DNA of 64,000 bases from Lucifuga dentata (GCA_014773175.1 VXCM01001297.1:62001-126000); one strand, 5' to 3'; positions 47,140 through 59,168 are shown, counted from the first letter of the stretch. The notes: a model not told the origin generated them from the letters alone. Program-made: numbers and translations.

Positions 47140-48200
47140 AATTCAATGTGTTGGAATTCATAAAACAGAGTGCCAGATTTAATGTGTTGATAAGCGCAAA
47201 AAGCATCATGTAACCACGTTCCCTTATTCATCTTTTAGCGTTTACCTTGAAAGAGGTGCTACTGCAGTATTTCCTTATTTACCGTATATACTTGAGTACA
47301 AGCTGATCTCATGTATAAGCCAACCCCCTGATTTTGACCTGCAAATTTAGACTTTTAAAGAAACCCATGTATAAGCCGACCCCCTGATGTTGTTCCATCA
47401 ATTTATTTGTTTAGCAAATTACCTGTTTTATGGGTATTGTCATAGTATTCCTCTGATATTCTGAAAATAATCCATGTACAAGTCGTGGCTGTTTTAAAAC
47501 TTCACCACTTTAACGGGACTTCTCTTCCTGATTCACACCGGAATGATAACATCGCGCTCTTGTTCTTTTCATAACTTATTTATTTTCAAAATCAAAATAA
47601 CAAAACATGACGTGAGGTGAGGTCAAAAACTATACCTCTGCCCCGTTCCTCATAAACACTGATCAGCGTCCAGCTGAGCGTCTAGAATCCTCGGCTTCAC
47701 AGAACCACAGCGCTGGTTCCGTGAAGCCAGCGAGGCGATCATTGCTGGCTAACATATTTATTTCAGCAGCTGATTACCGTAACTGACCAATCACAATAGT
47801 GCTTACTGGCCACTGTAAAATGTGCTGGATAAGATGTTTAGTCAGGAAATATCTCATTCTAAGGTATGATTTAAATTATTTTCCATGTGTAATAGTAATG
47901 GGTAGTATTTCCACCCCTGGAAATTTCCTTCTCTGGGATCAAATTTGAATTTCTTGTGTATAAGCCGACCCCCAATTTGCTTTGTGAAATTTGGTAATAA
48001 AAACTCGCTTATACTCGCTTATACCTGAGTGTATACAGTACATATCAGTAAAGTGATTCATAAAACACATCAACATGCAGAAATGAAGACCTGATTCAGT
48101 CCGGTAGTAAAGTTCATCAGTAGGACATCTTACAACAACGCACAGGCAACAAAATTAACACAAGGAAAGTTTTATGAATGAGCTTCAATTACAAAATAGC
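47140..48200 (+). repeat. Dispersed repeat T1, copy split by TA-flanked MITE
   Basis: T1 pieces at 47140-47281 (aatgtgttgataagcgcaaa, tcttttagcgtttaccttga) and 48039-48200 (catatcagtaaagtgattca, gaagacctgattcagtccgg). The MITE occupies 47282-48038. Confidence 0.55.
47282..48038. mobile_element. TA-flanked MITE (GTATAAGC family), long copy inside T1
   Basis: Termini CCGTATATACTTGAGTA and the complement of CTGTATACACTCAGGTATAA. TA lies at 47280-47281 and 48039-48040. The related T1 copy at 44330 reads ttatttacatatcag without interruption, giving an empty site and a TA duplication (Tc1/mariner-type). It is 757 bp because of ~350 bp extra internal sequence compared with 8687-9065. No transposase frame. 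Confidence 0.7.
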
Positions 48201-48368
48201 ATTTTTTAAAAATTTATTCTGTTTTGGTACAAACTGAAATGTTAAATATACTTTTAAAAAAATGCAACAGAGAACATAATGATAAAAACATCTAAAGACT
48301 AATCCAAAATAAACAGACTCATCCAAAATTCACCATTATGATGCAATTCTAGGTAGACGTGCATCACA

Positions 48369-48377
48369 TAAACAGAT

Positions 48378-48423
<46 letters not shown>

Positions 48424-48433
48424 NTAAACAGAT

Positions 48434-48479
<46 letters not shown>
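48369..48479. repeat. (GA)n microsatellite, duplicated at an N
   Basis: taaacagatatacagag followed by (GA)n occurs twice (48369-48423 and 48425-48479) around the N at 48424; most likely one locus. Confidence 0.8.
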
Positions 48480-48480
<1 letters not shown>

Positions 48481-50312
48481 CATGTCTGCATGTAACTATT
48501 GTCAAATTTTCAGCTTTGTCTACATACGGCCATCTAGTACATCAAAAGTAAACTAAAGCTCATTCTGCTGACTGTATTTCTGAACTTTCTCTGTAGCTCA
48601 TAGGTAGTAACTTTTCGATGCACACATGCTGAGTGTTCTCACTACTTTCATAATCCATTTCTGGTTTCCATGTTTATGGTAATCTGGTCGTTTCACCAGC
48701 AGAAAGTCAATGATTGCATCCAAACCTCTCACAAACCATTTAAAAAGCTTTCTAGCAGCTTGGTGATCTAACACAGCGATGTAACAAGTCCCGGTGGAAA
48801 CGATCAAGACAACAGCACAGAGGCCACATAAAGCCTTTTCCTTTTATCTTTCATATGAATTAATCTAATTTAACATTATGTTGATGTTTAATCTGGATTA
48901 ACTCGCTGGTCAAAACGTTAACACGCTGAATTTGAGAATTATCTTGTCTTTAAAACTAATTATAATAAGAAATGGATAAACTTAATCTGCATTTTGAGAG
49001 ATTAAAAACATTTATGCCCTTTAATCCCTTTGCTTCTTTCTTGCATGTTACTTTTGAGTCTCGCATTCATGCAGATGTTGTGCCTTTATTGCTGGTTGTT
49101 GTTGTTGTCAAATATCGATACATGATTTTGTGGTTTTGTGTGAAAAGAGCGAGGGCTTCTTTCTTGAGCTGCCATTTTACAAGCAATGTTCTACGATCAT
49201 TAATTCAACTCAAAAATCAGCAATTCAATTAAGTGAAGGAAGCAGGCGGATCGATGGTGAGACAGACATTCATTTAACAGGAGAACTACTAAAAATCAAA
49301 AGCAGAGGAAAAGTACGGACGGAGAGAATACCAGAGATTGGAAGCAGAAATCCATCAGCTTTGAGAGAATAGATGAAGCTTTATTGATCCCTGTGGGGAA
49401 AACCGAGATGCTGCAGCTGCAAACAGCTAAGAGGAAAAACAACAAGAAGGACAGAAATTAAATAAGAATGGAAAAGTCAAACAGCTGACAAATATAACAA
49501 GTCAGTGTTTAGGAGAAGTAAATAAAAAAAGAGGGGAAGCAGCAGAGAAGCAGGCAGTGCAGAATGGCTTTGACTGAAACTTCCAAGGTTTATAATGTTA
49601 AAGAGGTTGGAAACTGCTCTCATCTCAAAATCTTTCAGCTCTTATGAATTTCAGGATTTGAGAACAATTTTCAACCTCTTTAACGTCATAAAATCCCTTG
49701 TTGGATAATGTAAAAAAAAAAAAAAAAAAAATCACTCATCAAATTTATCAAATTTAAAGAAGACATATCCAAATTTCCAAGCTCTTCTTGGAATTTTAAC
49801 TGATTGTCTGATAAAATAACACATTTGATGTGATGGGCATTTGTCCCCTTTTTTGTTGCTGACATTTTATAGCCTAAACAATAAAAAATCTAATTGAAAA
49901 ATTAAAAGCAAATTCAAAGGAAATGAACCATTAATTGCAGCCATGTTTTTCTTCTTAGAATATTTTCGATGAATATTTTGGATATGAAATGTTATCTGGG
50001 AATGTGGAAATGCAGAATTTGTAGGCAATTATATAAAAAAAATAAGAAATCTGCAGTCTTAAGTTAAAAATAAGAACACCACTGTTTGTATTATCTAAGC
50101 ATGAGAAGGAAAAAGCTGCAAACACAGAAATTCATTTCATAAGAGCATGTGGTCAGACCTTGAACATGTAGCACACGCACACACACGCGCACACACACAC
50201 ACACACACACACACTTTGCAGAAATGTGGGCAGCACAGTAGAACCTGACTTGGACGCTGCTGTTGCCTTGGCAACTGCTCTCAACAAGAGAGTCAACACA
50301 CACACATGCACG

Positions 50313-50348
<36 letters not shown>

Positions 50349-50378
50349 AATACTGACATNAACACACACACATGCACG

Positions 50379-50414
<36 letters not shown>

Positions 50415-51284
50415 AATACTGACATACACACAGAAACAGAAACACTAAAGTGCAACAAATAGGTAGATAACACTTTTACCCAGGATGCTTTGCATCACAC
50501 CATTAAACTGGACTTACGGGTTAGAGGAAGTATGGTGACTGGCAGAAAGGCAGACTAACTAAGTACTAGAGTAACTAAGTAAGCCCATCTACCTTAACGT
50601 GTCTCCATAGTTAGGTAATGACCCTGGTTGAGTCATCAATACATGTTGCCACCATCACACCCATTTAGCGTGTTCATCATCTTATCTATTTCATTTGTGT
50701 TAGCAATGAGCTTGTTTTATGCTCGATGCTCCGTGAGGGCGCACACGTCTGCACGGACGAGTTGACGTCACACACACGCCCCATCACACGGGGTCTGCAA
50801 GGTGCCTTTTCACCTGTCTGTATTCCAGATTTTGTAATTCTGTTCGGAAACAAATGGCAGAGCTGCTAGTAGCAGAGGTTTGTGTAAATACAGTATATGC
50901 ATGACCTCTCAATAAAAGGTCATCCAGACAGCCCAATGCTAAACAATTCTCGTCTCTTGTTTACATGTCTCTTGGAAAACAATAGTTATTGTGCCAGAAG
51001 GTATGGGAAAATTGAAGAGACTGATATGTGAAAACTGAAAAAAGGAAGTAAAGGGTCGACCCTGGGTGGCACAAACAACACAGCGCCTCCTCATAGAAAT
51101 AACTCTTAACAGGTGATGCCATTTGTAAAATAACTACTTCTGTGTGCTATAAGTGTGAGTTTTTGACACACTGCCCCCATAGTTTGGGATAATATTGCTG
51201 CGAGGAGAAAACCATAAAGAGTACAAAAGGTCCACACATCTTCTCATCACGGTTCATCTGTGCAGAAAGCATATTTCAGCCTTT
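48480..51284. other. No gene; (CA)n-rich
   Basis: (CA)n at 50170-50215 and at 50300-50345, the latter duplicated around the N at 50360. Poly-A at 49713-49730. Apart from the LINE end at 49370 nothing is recognised. Confidence 0.5.
49370..49445 (-). mobile_element. LINE 3' end fragment (Rex1/L2-like)
   Basis: The minus strand reads ttttccccacagggatcaat then aaagcttcatcta, the typical CCC(A/C)xxGGGATCAATAAAGT ending of a fish non-LTR element. Only the last tens of bases are recognisable; the upstream limit is uncertain. Confidence 0.4.
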
Positions 51285-52145
51285 AGTGGTATTAGCACCA
51301 ACACCGTTAGCACTGTTAGCGGTGTTTGCTGCTTTAGTGGTGTTAGCAGTGTTAGCTGTGTTCGTACTGTTAGCTGTTATAGGGGTGTTTGCAGTTTTAC
51401 TAGCAGCGTTAGCTGTGTGTTAGCTGTTGTTAGGGGTGTTAGTTTCACTGGTGTTAGCAGTGTTAGCTGTGTTTTTAGTGTTAGCTGTTATAAAGGTGTT
51501 AGCAGTTTTACTGGTATTAGCTGTGTTTATAGTGTTAGCTGTTATAGAGGTGTTAGCAGTTTTACTGGTATTAGCTGTGTTTATAGTGTTAGCTGTTATA
51601 GGGGTGTTAGCAGTTTTACTGGTTTTAGCAGTCTTAGCTGTGTTTTTAGTGTCAGCTGTTATAGAGGTGTTAGCAGTTTTACTGTGTTAGCAGTGTTAGC
51701 TGTGTTTTTAGTGTTAGCTGTTGTAGGGGTGTTAGCAGTTTCACTGGTGTTAGCAGTGTTAGCTATGTTTTTAGTGTTAGCTGTTATAGAGGTGTTAGCA
51801 GTTTTACTGTTGTTAGCAGTGTTAGCAACAATGAAGACAGTTTTGGCAGCTTAACAATGGCAAACTGTGAAGCTCTATTATTGGTGTTAGTGTTAGTGGC
51901 ATTAATAATGAAGCAGCTAACCTCCTAGTCTAGGTGGTCAGCTGTGTTAACCATGTTAGCAATGCTAGCTGTGGTGGTATTAGCAGTTTTACTGGTGTTA
52001 GCATTAACCAATGAAGGCAGGGCAGTTTTATCAGGTTTAACAGTGGTACCTGTGAAGTATTATTGGTGTTAGTGTTAGCGAAGCAGCAGAATTTAGATGG
52101 TTAGCTGTGTTAGCGATGTTAGCTGTGATAGCAGTATTAGCGGCT
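51285..52145. repeat. GTTAGC-rich complex minisatellite
   Basis: Repeated higher-order units of roughly 60 bp: gtgttagctgttatagaggt, gttagcagttttactggt, attagctgtgttt. Units are cleanest at 51430-51810 and decay towards 52145. It creates a 219-codon open frame at 51195-51854 that I regard as spurious. Confidence 0.8.
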
Positions 52146-52334
52146 CCCTGTGGAGTTAATGGTTGAGGACGGTCGGGTTCAGAGCCTAAACCTGCTCTGT
52201 TCACTCTCCTGCATTCAGACAAACTGATGACAAAAAAATTCAACACTGTTCTGAATTTCTGTCCAATTACAACAGCCTTATTACCTCATCAGACATGGAC
52301 AGCATCACTTACGGTTTCCATGTGCAAACACTAA

Positions 52335-52640
52335 CAAGTGTGAGTGTGACAAGGCCATTACCGCTTAGATTTATATCCAATAATTACAATGTGTGGTGTG
52401 ATGTGGGCTGTGAGGAAATAAACAGTCCCGCACAACTGGGCTGGATGCTGAGCGGTCGCCATGACAGCAGAAGATTAATGAAGATTATTAATTCACCATA
52501 AAGCCTAAAACCACAATAAATATGATGATGAATTACAGCCCTTAAATGAGCGAGGAGGCTTAATGAGTGTTATATAGCAGAGAAAACTATCCCAATAAAT
52601 CTGAGCCGCTCTGTTCATCCTGGAACTGTAATGAAGACAG
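52335..52640. other. Candidate conserved noncoding block
   Basis: Repeat-free, with ttatatccaataattacaat, cagaagattaatgaagatta, ttattaattcaccataaagc and gatgatgaattacagccctt. The density of ATTA cores is the highest in the window. Enhancer-like by texture only. Confidence 0.35.
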
Positions 52641-52819
52641 AAACGTCAGCTCAGATCTGCGGATTCTTTGGTGTCGACGTTCAGGATTTTAGTCTTTAGT
52701 CAGTAAACATAAATATCATAATCAACGGTGTGGTTATGGTGGAAGGACCGCTGCGGCGGGTCTGTCTCCACCTCACCTAACCCCACGATTTTAATGCAAC
52801 TCACTAACTCAACACACAC

Positions 52820-53037
52820 CTACGAAGCAAGAGGAGAAGAAAATTTCAAATCGCAGATTAAAACATACCTGTTCAAACCAGCCTATGCTTTATAAATTCT
52901 GTGATATGTTTTATTCCCTGTATTGTCTAAATTGTTTTAAATGTTTTTGATTTTGCTGTTTTTTTATTTTACTATAAGTTGTCCTTGAGTGCCATGAAAG
53001 GCGCCAACAAATAAAATGTATTATTATTATTATTATA
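52820..53037 (+). mobile_element. LINE 3' end with (ATT)n tail
   Basis: aaatcgcagattaaaacata near the start (residues of ORF2 end), then ttgtccttgagtgccatgaa, aggcgccaacaaataaaatg and a (TAT)n tail at 53019-53036. This 3' end is common in teleost L2-type LINEs. Confidence 0.55.
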
Positions 53038-53734
53038 AAATATTACAGTAATTGGGCTAGAGTGACGTCTAAGAAGTGGCCTGTCTGGGGTGGGGTGTGT
53101 AGTGAGTGGAATCGTGCCCTGAGTGATCCTCGTGTCACTCCTTTCCATGTCCCCATGGCCCACTTGTGTCGTTCCGTGGGGTCTGGCTTGCTGTGACAAG
53201 CGTCGTGGGGTATGTGGTGGGGTATGTGGGTGGTGGGTGCTGGTCAGGGTGCTGGGAGGGAGAGGTGGGGGTCTGTCCGTGTATCTGGCATCTCACCATC
53301 CACCTGGAGTTTGTTCCACTGGTACCCTCCCACCAACCATTTGACTATGTTTACTCTTTTTAACTTTCTCATTTAAATAATAAATTTTCTATTTATTTAG
53401 TTTCTTCCTTTTCTCTTCTTCCCTGCTTTCCATTTTCTTCTCCCTCTCTCTTGTTTCTCTTCTTCCCCCTCTTTTTCCTTTCTTCCTCTATCTTTGTTTT
53501 ATCCCCATGTTCTGATACTTCCCCTTTCCTTCAAGTCACATTAACCCTTACACACAGACATCTCTATACNCACACACACACACACACACACACCGCACAA
53601 TAACACCTATATTTATAATATTTATATATAATATAAATATTTATAATGGTTTTGTCATTGCTGTTTTTTTTTGTACAGTATGTTTTTTCCTTTATCGTGT
53701 TTTTCGTCTTGACCTATCCATGACCTATCCCAGT

Positions 53735-53945
53735 GGTCACTGGATGAGAGGCGGGGTTCACCTGGACAGGTTGCCAGCCAATCACAGGGCTGACACACAC
53801 AGATAAACTCATTCACACCTACGGTCAATTTAGAGCTTCTAATTCACCTGACTTGCATGTTTTTGGAGGTGGGAGGAAACCGGAGCATCTGGAGAAAACC
53901 CACACAGACACGGAGAGAACATGTAAACTCCACACAGAAAGGAGC
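53735..53945 (-). mobile_element. SINE copy, same family, minus strand
   Basis: The complement shows the order acatgcaa.tcaggtgaat, ctctaaattgaccgtaggtg, cagccctgtgattggctggc and gtgaccactgggataggtca. The tRNA-like head is largely missing or diverged (gagaacatgtaaactccaca is still present). Confidence 0.55.
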
Positions 53946-54632
53946 CAGTCAGATTATCATGGCTAGAATCTGCCTGAAATGTATCTTTAATATTTCTGCA
54001 GCTCACATGTCAGCAACACAACAGGAAAAACCTCCATCTTCTCATAGACCAAAGCTGTTTCTCCACTGCTAGTTTCAGCAAATCACCATGAAAACTGTTT
54101 ATCTCCAGGTAAAGTAATTTGGAGAGAGATTGTTTTTTTTCACCAGATAGCAAAGAAATCACTTTGACAGTCTAATAAATCCACATAACAGAGGATTTAT
54201 TAAAACAGACCCAATCTGCAGTTTTTTTTTTTTTAAAGNTAATAAATCCACATAACAGAGGATTTATTAAAACAGACCCAATCTGCAGTTTTTTTTTTTT
54301 AAAGAACTGACTCTCATTTTACCGAAGCACCAGGCAGAAAGTTTGTTAATTAACAGACTTGGTGGCACACACACCACATGCGATGTGACAGTGAGTCTTG
54401 TCTTATCATCTTATCATCCACAGATTCCTCAGTACCTGCTCGTTTTTGGTGTTTCTACTGAAATTACTCTGAGTCGCGTGTGAAACCAACTCAACTCGGC
54501 TCTGCGGATCATGTTTCTTTTATCCCAACTTCTGAGGCAAACACCATGCTCATTACCACATGTGATGACAAGCTAACTTATGGGGGGAAAAAGCATCTGT
54601 GAAGTCCTCACCCAACCACTGATCATCCTCAG

Positions 54633-55159
54633 GGGATGAGAGCACTGGAACGTGCCAACACCAAAGTCATACCTGATGTTTAATGAAAAAAAAAATGCCA
54701 CAATTTCATCCACAACTTTCATTCACTTCCCATCAGTCTGCAGCGTGCAGCGGGTCGGCTGCTTCCAAGGAGTGTAATGAGACTTTTAATAGGCAAAATA
54801 AAAGAGTTTGACTATCACACATGCCCAATCCTGCAGTACATTACCATGGAAACAACCTCAGAGATGACAGGAAAAACAAACAAAAAATGCTTAATNGGGA
54901 TGAGAGCACTGGAATGTGCCAACACCAAAGTCATACCTGATGTTTAATGAAAAAAAAAAAGCCACAATTTCATCCACAACTTTCATTCGCTTCCCATCAG
55001 TCTGCAGCATGCAGCGGGTCGGCTGCTTCCAAGGAGTCTAATGAGACTTTTAATAGGCAAAATAAAAGAGTTTGACTATCACACATGCCCAGTCCTGCAG
55101 TACATTACCATGGAAACAACCTCAGAGATGACAGGAAAAACAAACAAAAAATGCTTAAT
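54633..55159. other. 263-bp apparent tandem duplication around N 54896
   Basis: 54633-54895 and 54897-55159 match almost fully with about six substitutions (for example gcagcgtgcagc versus gcagcatgcagc, cattcactt versus cattcgctt) and an A-run length change. Two alleles placed side by side is the simplest reading. Confidence 0.7.
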
Positions 55160-55426
55160 GAAAGAAAACATGCCTCATCTCCTCCAGGATCACATTTACA
55201 GCGAGTCCACCTGACTCCAAGGAAGAGGTAAACAAAAAAAAAAAAAAAAAAAAANAAAAAAGAAAAAGAAAAAGAAAAAGAAAAATTAAGGTGGTTTCAG
55301 AGATAGAAGTTCATGGTATCCTAAAGTCAACATTTACTCCCACAGCTGGAGCTGACAGCAGCTGAGTGAAGGAGGAAGAAACGTTAAATCTAAACATTAA
55401 ATTACCATACCTGCAGTTTTGCATGT

Positions 55427-56010
55427 TTAAAGGACCATACCACCCATTTTGCATGTTTGAGCCTAATATATTCTATTTTCATATACAAGTAATGTTACTG
55501 ACAATCATTTCTCAAAGCTTACTACTGGAATAGTAAATTAAAAATTTTTTTCCTACCTTCCAGACCTCCGTTGGTTTCAGTTAATTCTATTAAAATCAGC
55601 TTGATACTTGAAATGTTCTTGGGATAGGTAATCCATCATCACCAACAAGACATGTATTCAGGTTTTTTTAGAAGTTATATAATTTTAACATTTAAATGCA
55701 ATAAAAAGCACAGAGTGAATGTATGTCTCTACCAGGGAATGTAGTCCCAAAAGAAGACCTGTGGCTATCGAAAAATTTAAACAATCGTGACTTCATAAGG
55801 CTGTGTAACTATTAGCAGGTGAAACATGGATTTTTAAGGTGGGTGTATCACTTGAATATTTGATTTTGAAAGATTAAGAGATTTAGCAAAATATCAGGAA
55901 AGCTGAAATACGGTTTTATCCTTTGGGAAATGATTGTCAGTAACGTAACATGTATGAAAACTGAATACATTAGGCTCAAAACATGCAAAATGGGTGGTAT
56001 GGTCCTTTAA
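55427..56010. mobile_element. M1 TTAA-MITE, complete copy, possibly inside another M1 end
   Basis: TTAA 55427-55430 and 56007-56010 enclose a well-conserved copy. The 26 bases before it (ccatacctgcagttttgcatg) look like the terminus of a second M1 copy of the other subfamily, which suggests self-insertion at a TTTAA in that terminus. Confidence 0.75.
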
Positions 56011-56536
56011 GCCTGGGTCTAGAACTGTTGATGGCGGGCCTGCAAAGCCCTTCTGACACATAAGCCTTGACTTGACAAGGGCTCATTAAAGGGCAATTAG
56101 AGATTTGTGAATTTTATGAAGAAATGTATTGTTCGTCTTCAAGAGCAGGGATGTAAACTTCAAATAGATTGCTCCTGAATTAAAATTTAAAATCCAATAT
56201 TTATGAAATTAATTCTAACATATTAGCCTGACCCCATGAAAAACTCCAAAATCAATAATCATAATAATGATTAATAACACGAAAGACTGGGATACAGGTG
56301 ATGAAAATAAGTCTAAGCAATACTGATAACCGGCTTATCATTAACAGCCAGACATTAATTACTATGGATTCAATGTACAATACAATATGTAATCAATAAG
56401 AAAAATACAGTGTCTCCACACTAAACACCCATTCAACTCACCAAAAATATTTTCTTTGTAAAGGGGGAAGATTTAATGTTAATTTTTGATTGTCGTAAAA
56501 ATTCACCAGCATTATTCTCGTAATCCCTGGTGACAT

Positions 56537-56591
<55 letters not shown>

Positions 56592-57999
56592 NTTTTTTTT
56601 TTTTTTTATGAGGATGAAATCCAGGCAGTAAATTGAGGGATGATAATGTAATGTGATGCGATTAGCGAGTAATACAGCGTCTTCGTCATCCTGTCATCCA
56701 CCTCTCACAGCTGGAGCTTCATGAGGTGGATTACAAAGAGCCCAAAACTCCTGCTGATATCAACTCCATATCATATCAACTCCAATTACAGCTATACATA
56801 ATCAATTATGTATCAACTGCTTCCATGGTGACGAAAGATTCATTAGGACAGCTTTAAACGGTGGAAATTTTCTTATGTTTCACCAAAATCTGAATCTTAT
56901 TTCATCAAGCTTCAAAACTTTATATCTGTGACCTTTTCCTAAACGGTCTCTTGAGTTGCCAGGCAAAGCCCCGCCCAAGCTTCTAAGCTCCTTGTGATAG
57001 GAGAAAAAAAAAGCCTCGCAACAGATATATATACAGATCTGACCCATTGACCCAACCCAAAGTGCAGCAGGGTGGGAGGATGAATCCATGATGGAGGGAA
57101 GATCTTTCTAAACGGCAGATCAGTAATGAAATTCAGTGACATTTAGCAAAGGGAGGCGTAATGGGAGGAAGGCATTGTTTTAGCCAGGCAAACTTTCTTT
57201 CTTTCATTTCCAACCTTTCCGTCTGTCGTCACCTGTGTTCCTCCCAGACCTCCAGAGGAGAAACTTTCCTCAAACTGTATTTATCCACCTCATCTGCCCC
57301 CCGCCAATGGAAGTAATAACATGAAATCACAAGTGCCAGGCATGGAGCGCTGAGCGAAAATATCTGTTCAGTAACACAGCTAATTCTCCTCCATCGACTC
57401 ATTGGCCTGCCAATTAGGTGGCTTAATTTCACGCTGACATTTAGAGCTGAGAGCCCCTTCAGACGCTTTGACGTTGGAGGAGTAGATTCAACGTGGGAAG
57501 GTTGTATCAACTTGGTGGCATTTCGAGTGTGTGAAGTTACAAGGTGTCAGGTTGGAGGGAAGAAAAAAAAAGAACAGCGTGTCATTTCCTTCTGTCCTGT
57601 CAGACATGGGGCGGGATTCATACAAATCACAATAACTGCTTAGCGCCATTAATAAGCGGCATTATAAATGGAGGCAGGGTTGGATTGGGATCCTAATTTT
57701 CGTGAGGAAATTAAGCATTTAAGGTTCGGGGGGGGGGANGGGGGGGGGGTAAAACAGCCAGACTAAGGACTATTCAAAAATGCCAATGATGCCAGAGGCT
57801 GTGGGGCAAATAAGTCCATTAATAAATTAAGTTGTCCCACTGTTTCTCCATCACCCGTTCTCTTTTTAGAATCCATTTTTCATCCAAGCGTCAAGAAGTC
57901 AAGTTGATACAGTATGTGATGTAAATGTAATATGTACGTATGTGCAGCAGAGAAATTTTTTTATAAAACATACATTTTTTTAAAATATGTTTGCTTAGT
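56011..57999. other. Spacer; long poly-A/poly-T junction and possible conserved block
   Basis: 56539-56591 is a 50-base A-run, N at 56592, then a T-run: probably a misjoin. 57395-57490 (tggcctgccaattaggtggc, ttaatttcacgctgacattt) is repeat-free and could be conserved. G-run with N at 57739. Confidence 0.4.
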
Positions 58000-58492
58000 T
58001 TAAAGGACCATACCTTCCATTTTGCATGCTTGAGCCTAATATATCCAGTTTTCATACACGTTACGTTACTGACAACCATTTCTCAAAGGATAAAACCGTA
58101 TTTCAGCTTTCCTGATATTTTGCAAAACCTCTTAATCTTTCAAAATCAAATATTAAAGCGATACACCCACCTTAAAAATCAATGTTTCACCTGCTAATAG
58201 TTATGCAGCCTTATGAAGTCACGGTCCTTTAAATTTTTTGATAAACACAGGTCTTCTTTTGGGACTATATTCCTTGGTGGAGGTATACATTCACTCTGCG
58301 TTTTTTATTGCACTTAAACACTAAAATTATGTAACTTCTAAAAAAATCTGAATACGCGTCTTGTTCATGATGATGGATTACCTATCCCAGAACGTTTCAA
58401 GTAGTATGCTTTGAGAAATGATTGTCAGTAACATGTATGAAAGTTGAATATATTATGCTCAAACATGCAAAATGGGTGGTACGGTCCTTTAA
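58000..58492. mobile_element. M1 TTAA-MITE with internal deletion
   Basis: TTAA 58000-58003 and 58489-58492. Left half is nearly consensus (aggaccataccttccattt, ctaatagttatgcagcctta); the segment between the pyrimidine-rich centre and the right arm is deleted, joining ccagaacgtttcaag to tagtatgctttgag. Confidence 0.7.
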
Positions 58493-58659
58493 GTTAATTT
58501 TAATTAATATTATATTGGCAGTGCAAAGGCTACCGGCCTGCCCACCAATGGCTGCAGGAAAAGTCCCACCTCTCCTGATGGCCAAGCTGACCCTGAAGCT
58601 CATTCATAGCTTCTTATCTTCCCTTACTTAATCAGAGCACCGTGTCACATTCAGGTAGC

Positions 58660-58805
58660 GTTGTTGAAAGGCGCGTCACAGGTAAAAACTAATGAAGATC
58701 GGCATGTTAATGAGCTGCTTCATATTATACAGCTTGATGGTGTTAAAGTGACATTGACACGTTAAATCAGCAAAGGAAACAGACTCTGCTTTAGAATCCA
58801 CACTT
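58660..58805 (-). repeat. Dispersed repeat T1, minus-strand fragment
   Basis: Reverse complement carries agagtctgtttcctttgctg, cagctcattaacatgccgat and ttttacctgtgac-like blocks, in T1 order. Confidence 0.45.
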
Positions 58806-58834
58806 TAAGATGTTGATGCTAAAGGCTTCTTCCC

Positions 58835-59168
58835 ACTGCACAAGGAACGAGAAGTAGAAACAAGAGCTAACTAAACTGGAACCGGGCCTAGATCCAGTTT
58901 GACTTCAGGAGGATCAGTGCCGAATGATCTCAGTCGCAATGACGACATCACAGTGTATGTCTTCATGGAGCGAGGCTAGGTAATCCGATGCAACAAACAT
59001 GGGGGGAAGCGAGGTGCTGAGTTTCTTTGCTGATTATTTAATCAGCGCTTTGTGACTTGTATGGAGAAATCCATTAAAAAGAGGGCGTGGCTACAATGGC
59101 AGATTGTGGACAGGGATAATGATTTACGATGCAGAAGCTGACGAAGAACAGTTAGAACTGCATATTTA
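58835..59168 (+). repeat. Dispersed repeat O, copy interrupted by Harbinger (left part)
   Basis: Matches 4630-4953 (cctagatccag, ggtaatccgatgcaacaaac, ggtgctgagtttctttgct, gagggcgtggctacaatggc). It continues after the insertion at 60041-60095 with gcctttgtttgcttgtta and gtgttgcaggaaaaacaag, matching 4954-4990. Confidence 0.6.

Larger units (their letters stand above)
53040..55426. other. Spacer with pyrimidine tract, SINE and duplicated segments
   Basis: 53395-53510 is C/T-rich; (CA)n with N at 53570; (AT)-rich 53610-53645; 66/65-bp duplication around the N at 54239; A-run with N at 55255 followed by (AAAAAG)n. No protein recognised. Confidence 0.5.

Noticed and set aside
51195..51854. 219-codon open frame, Val/Ser-rich
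   Set aside because: It is produced by the GTTAGC minisatellite; other frames are open in the same way and no domain is seen.
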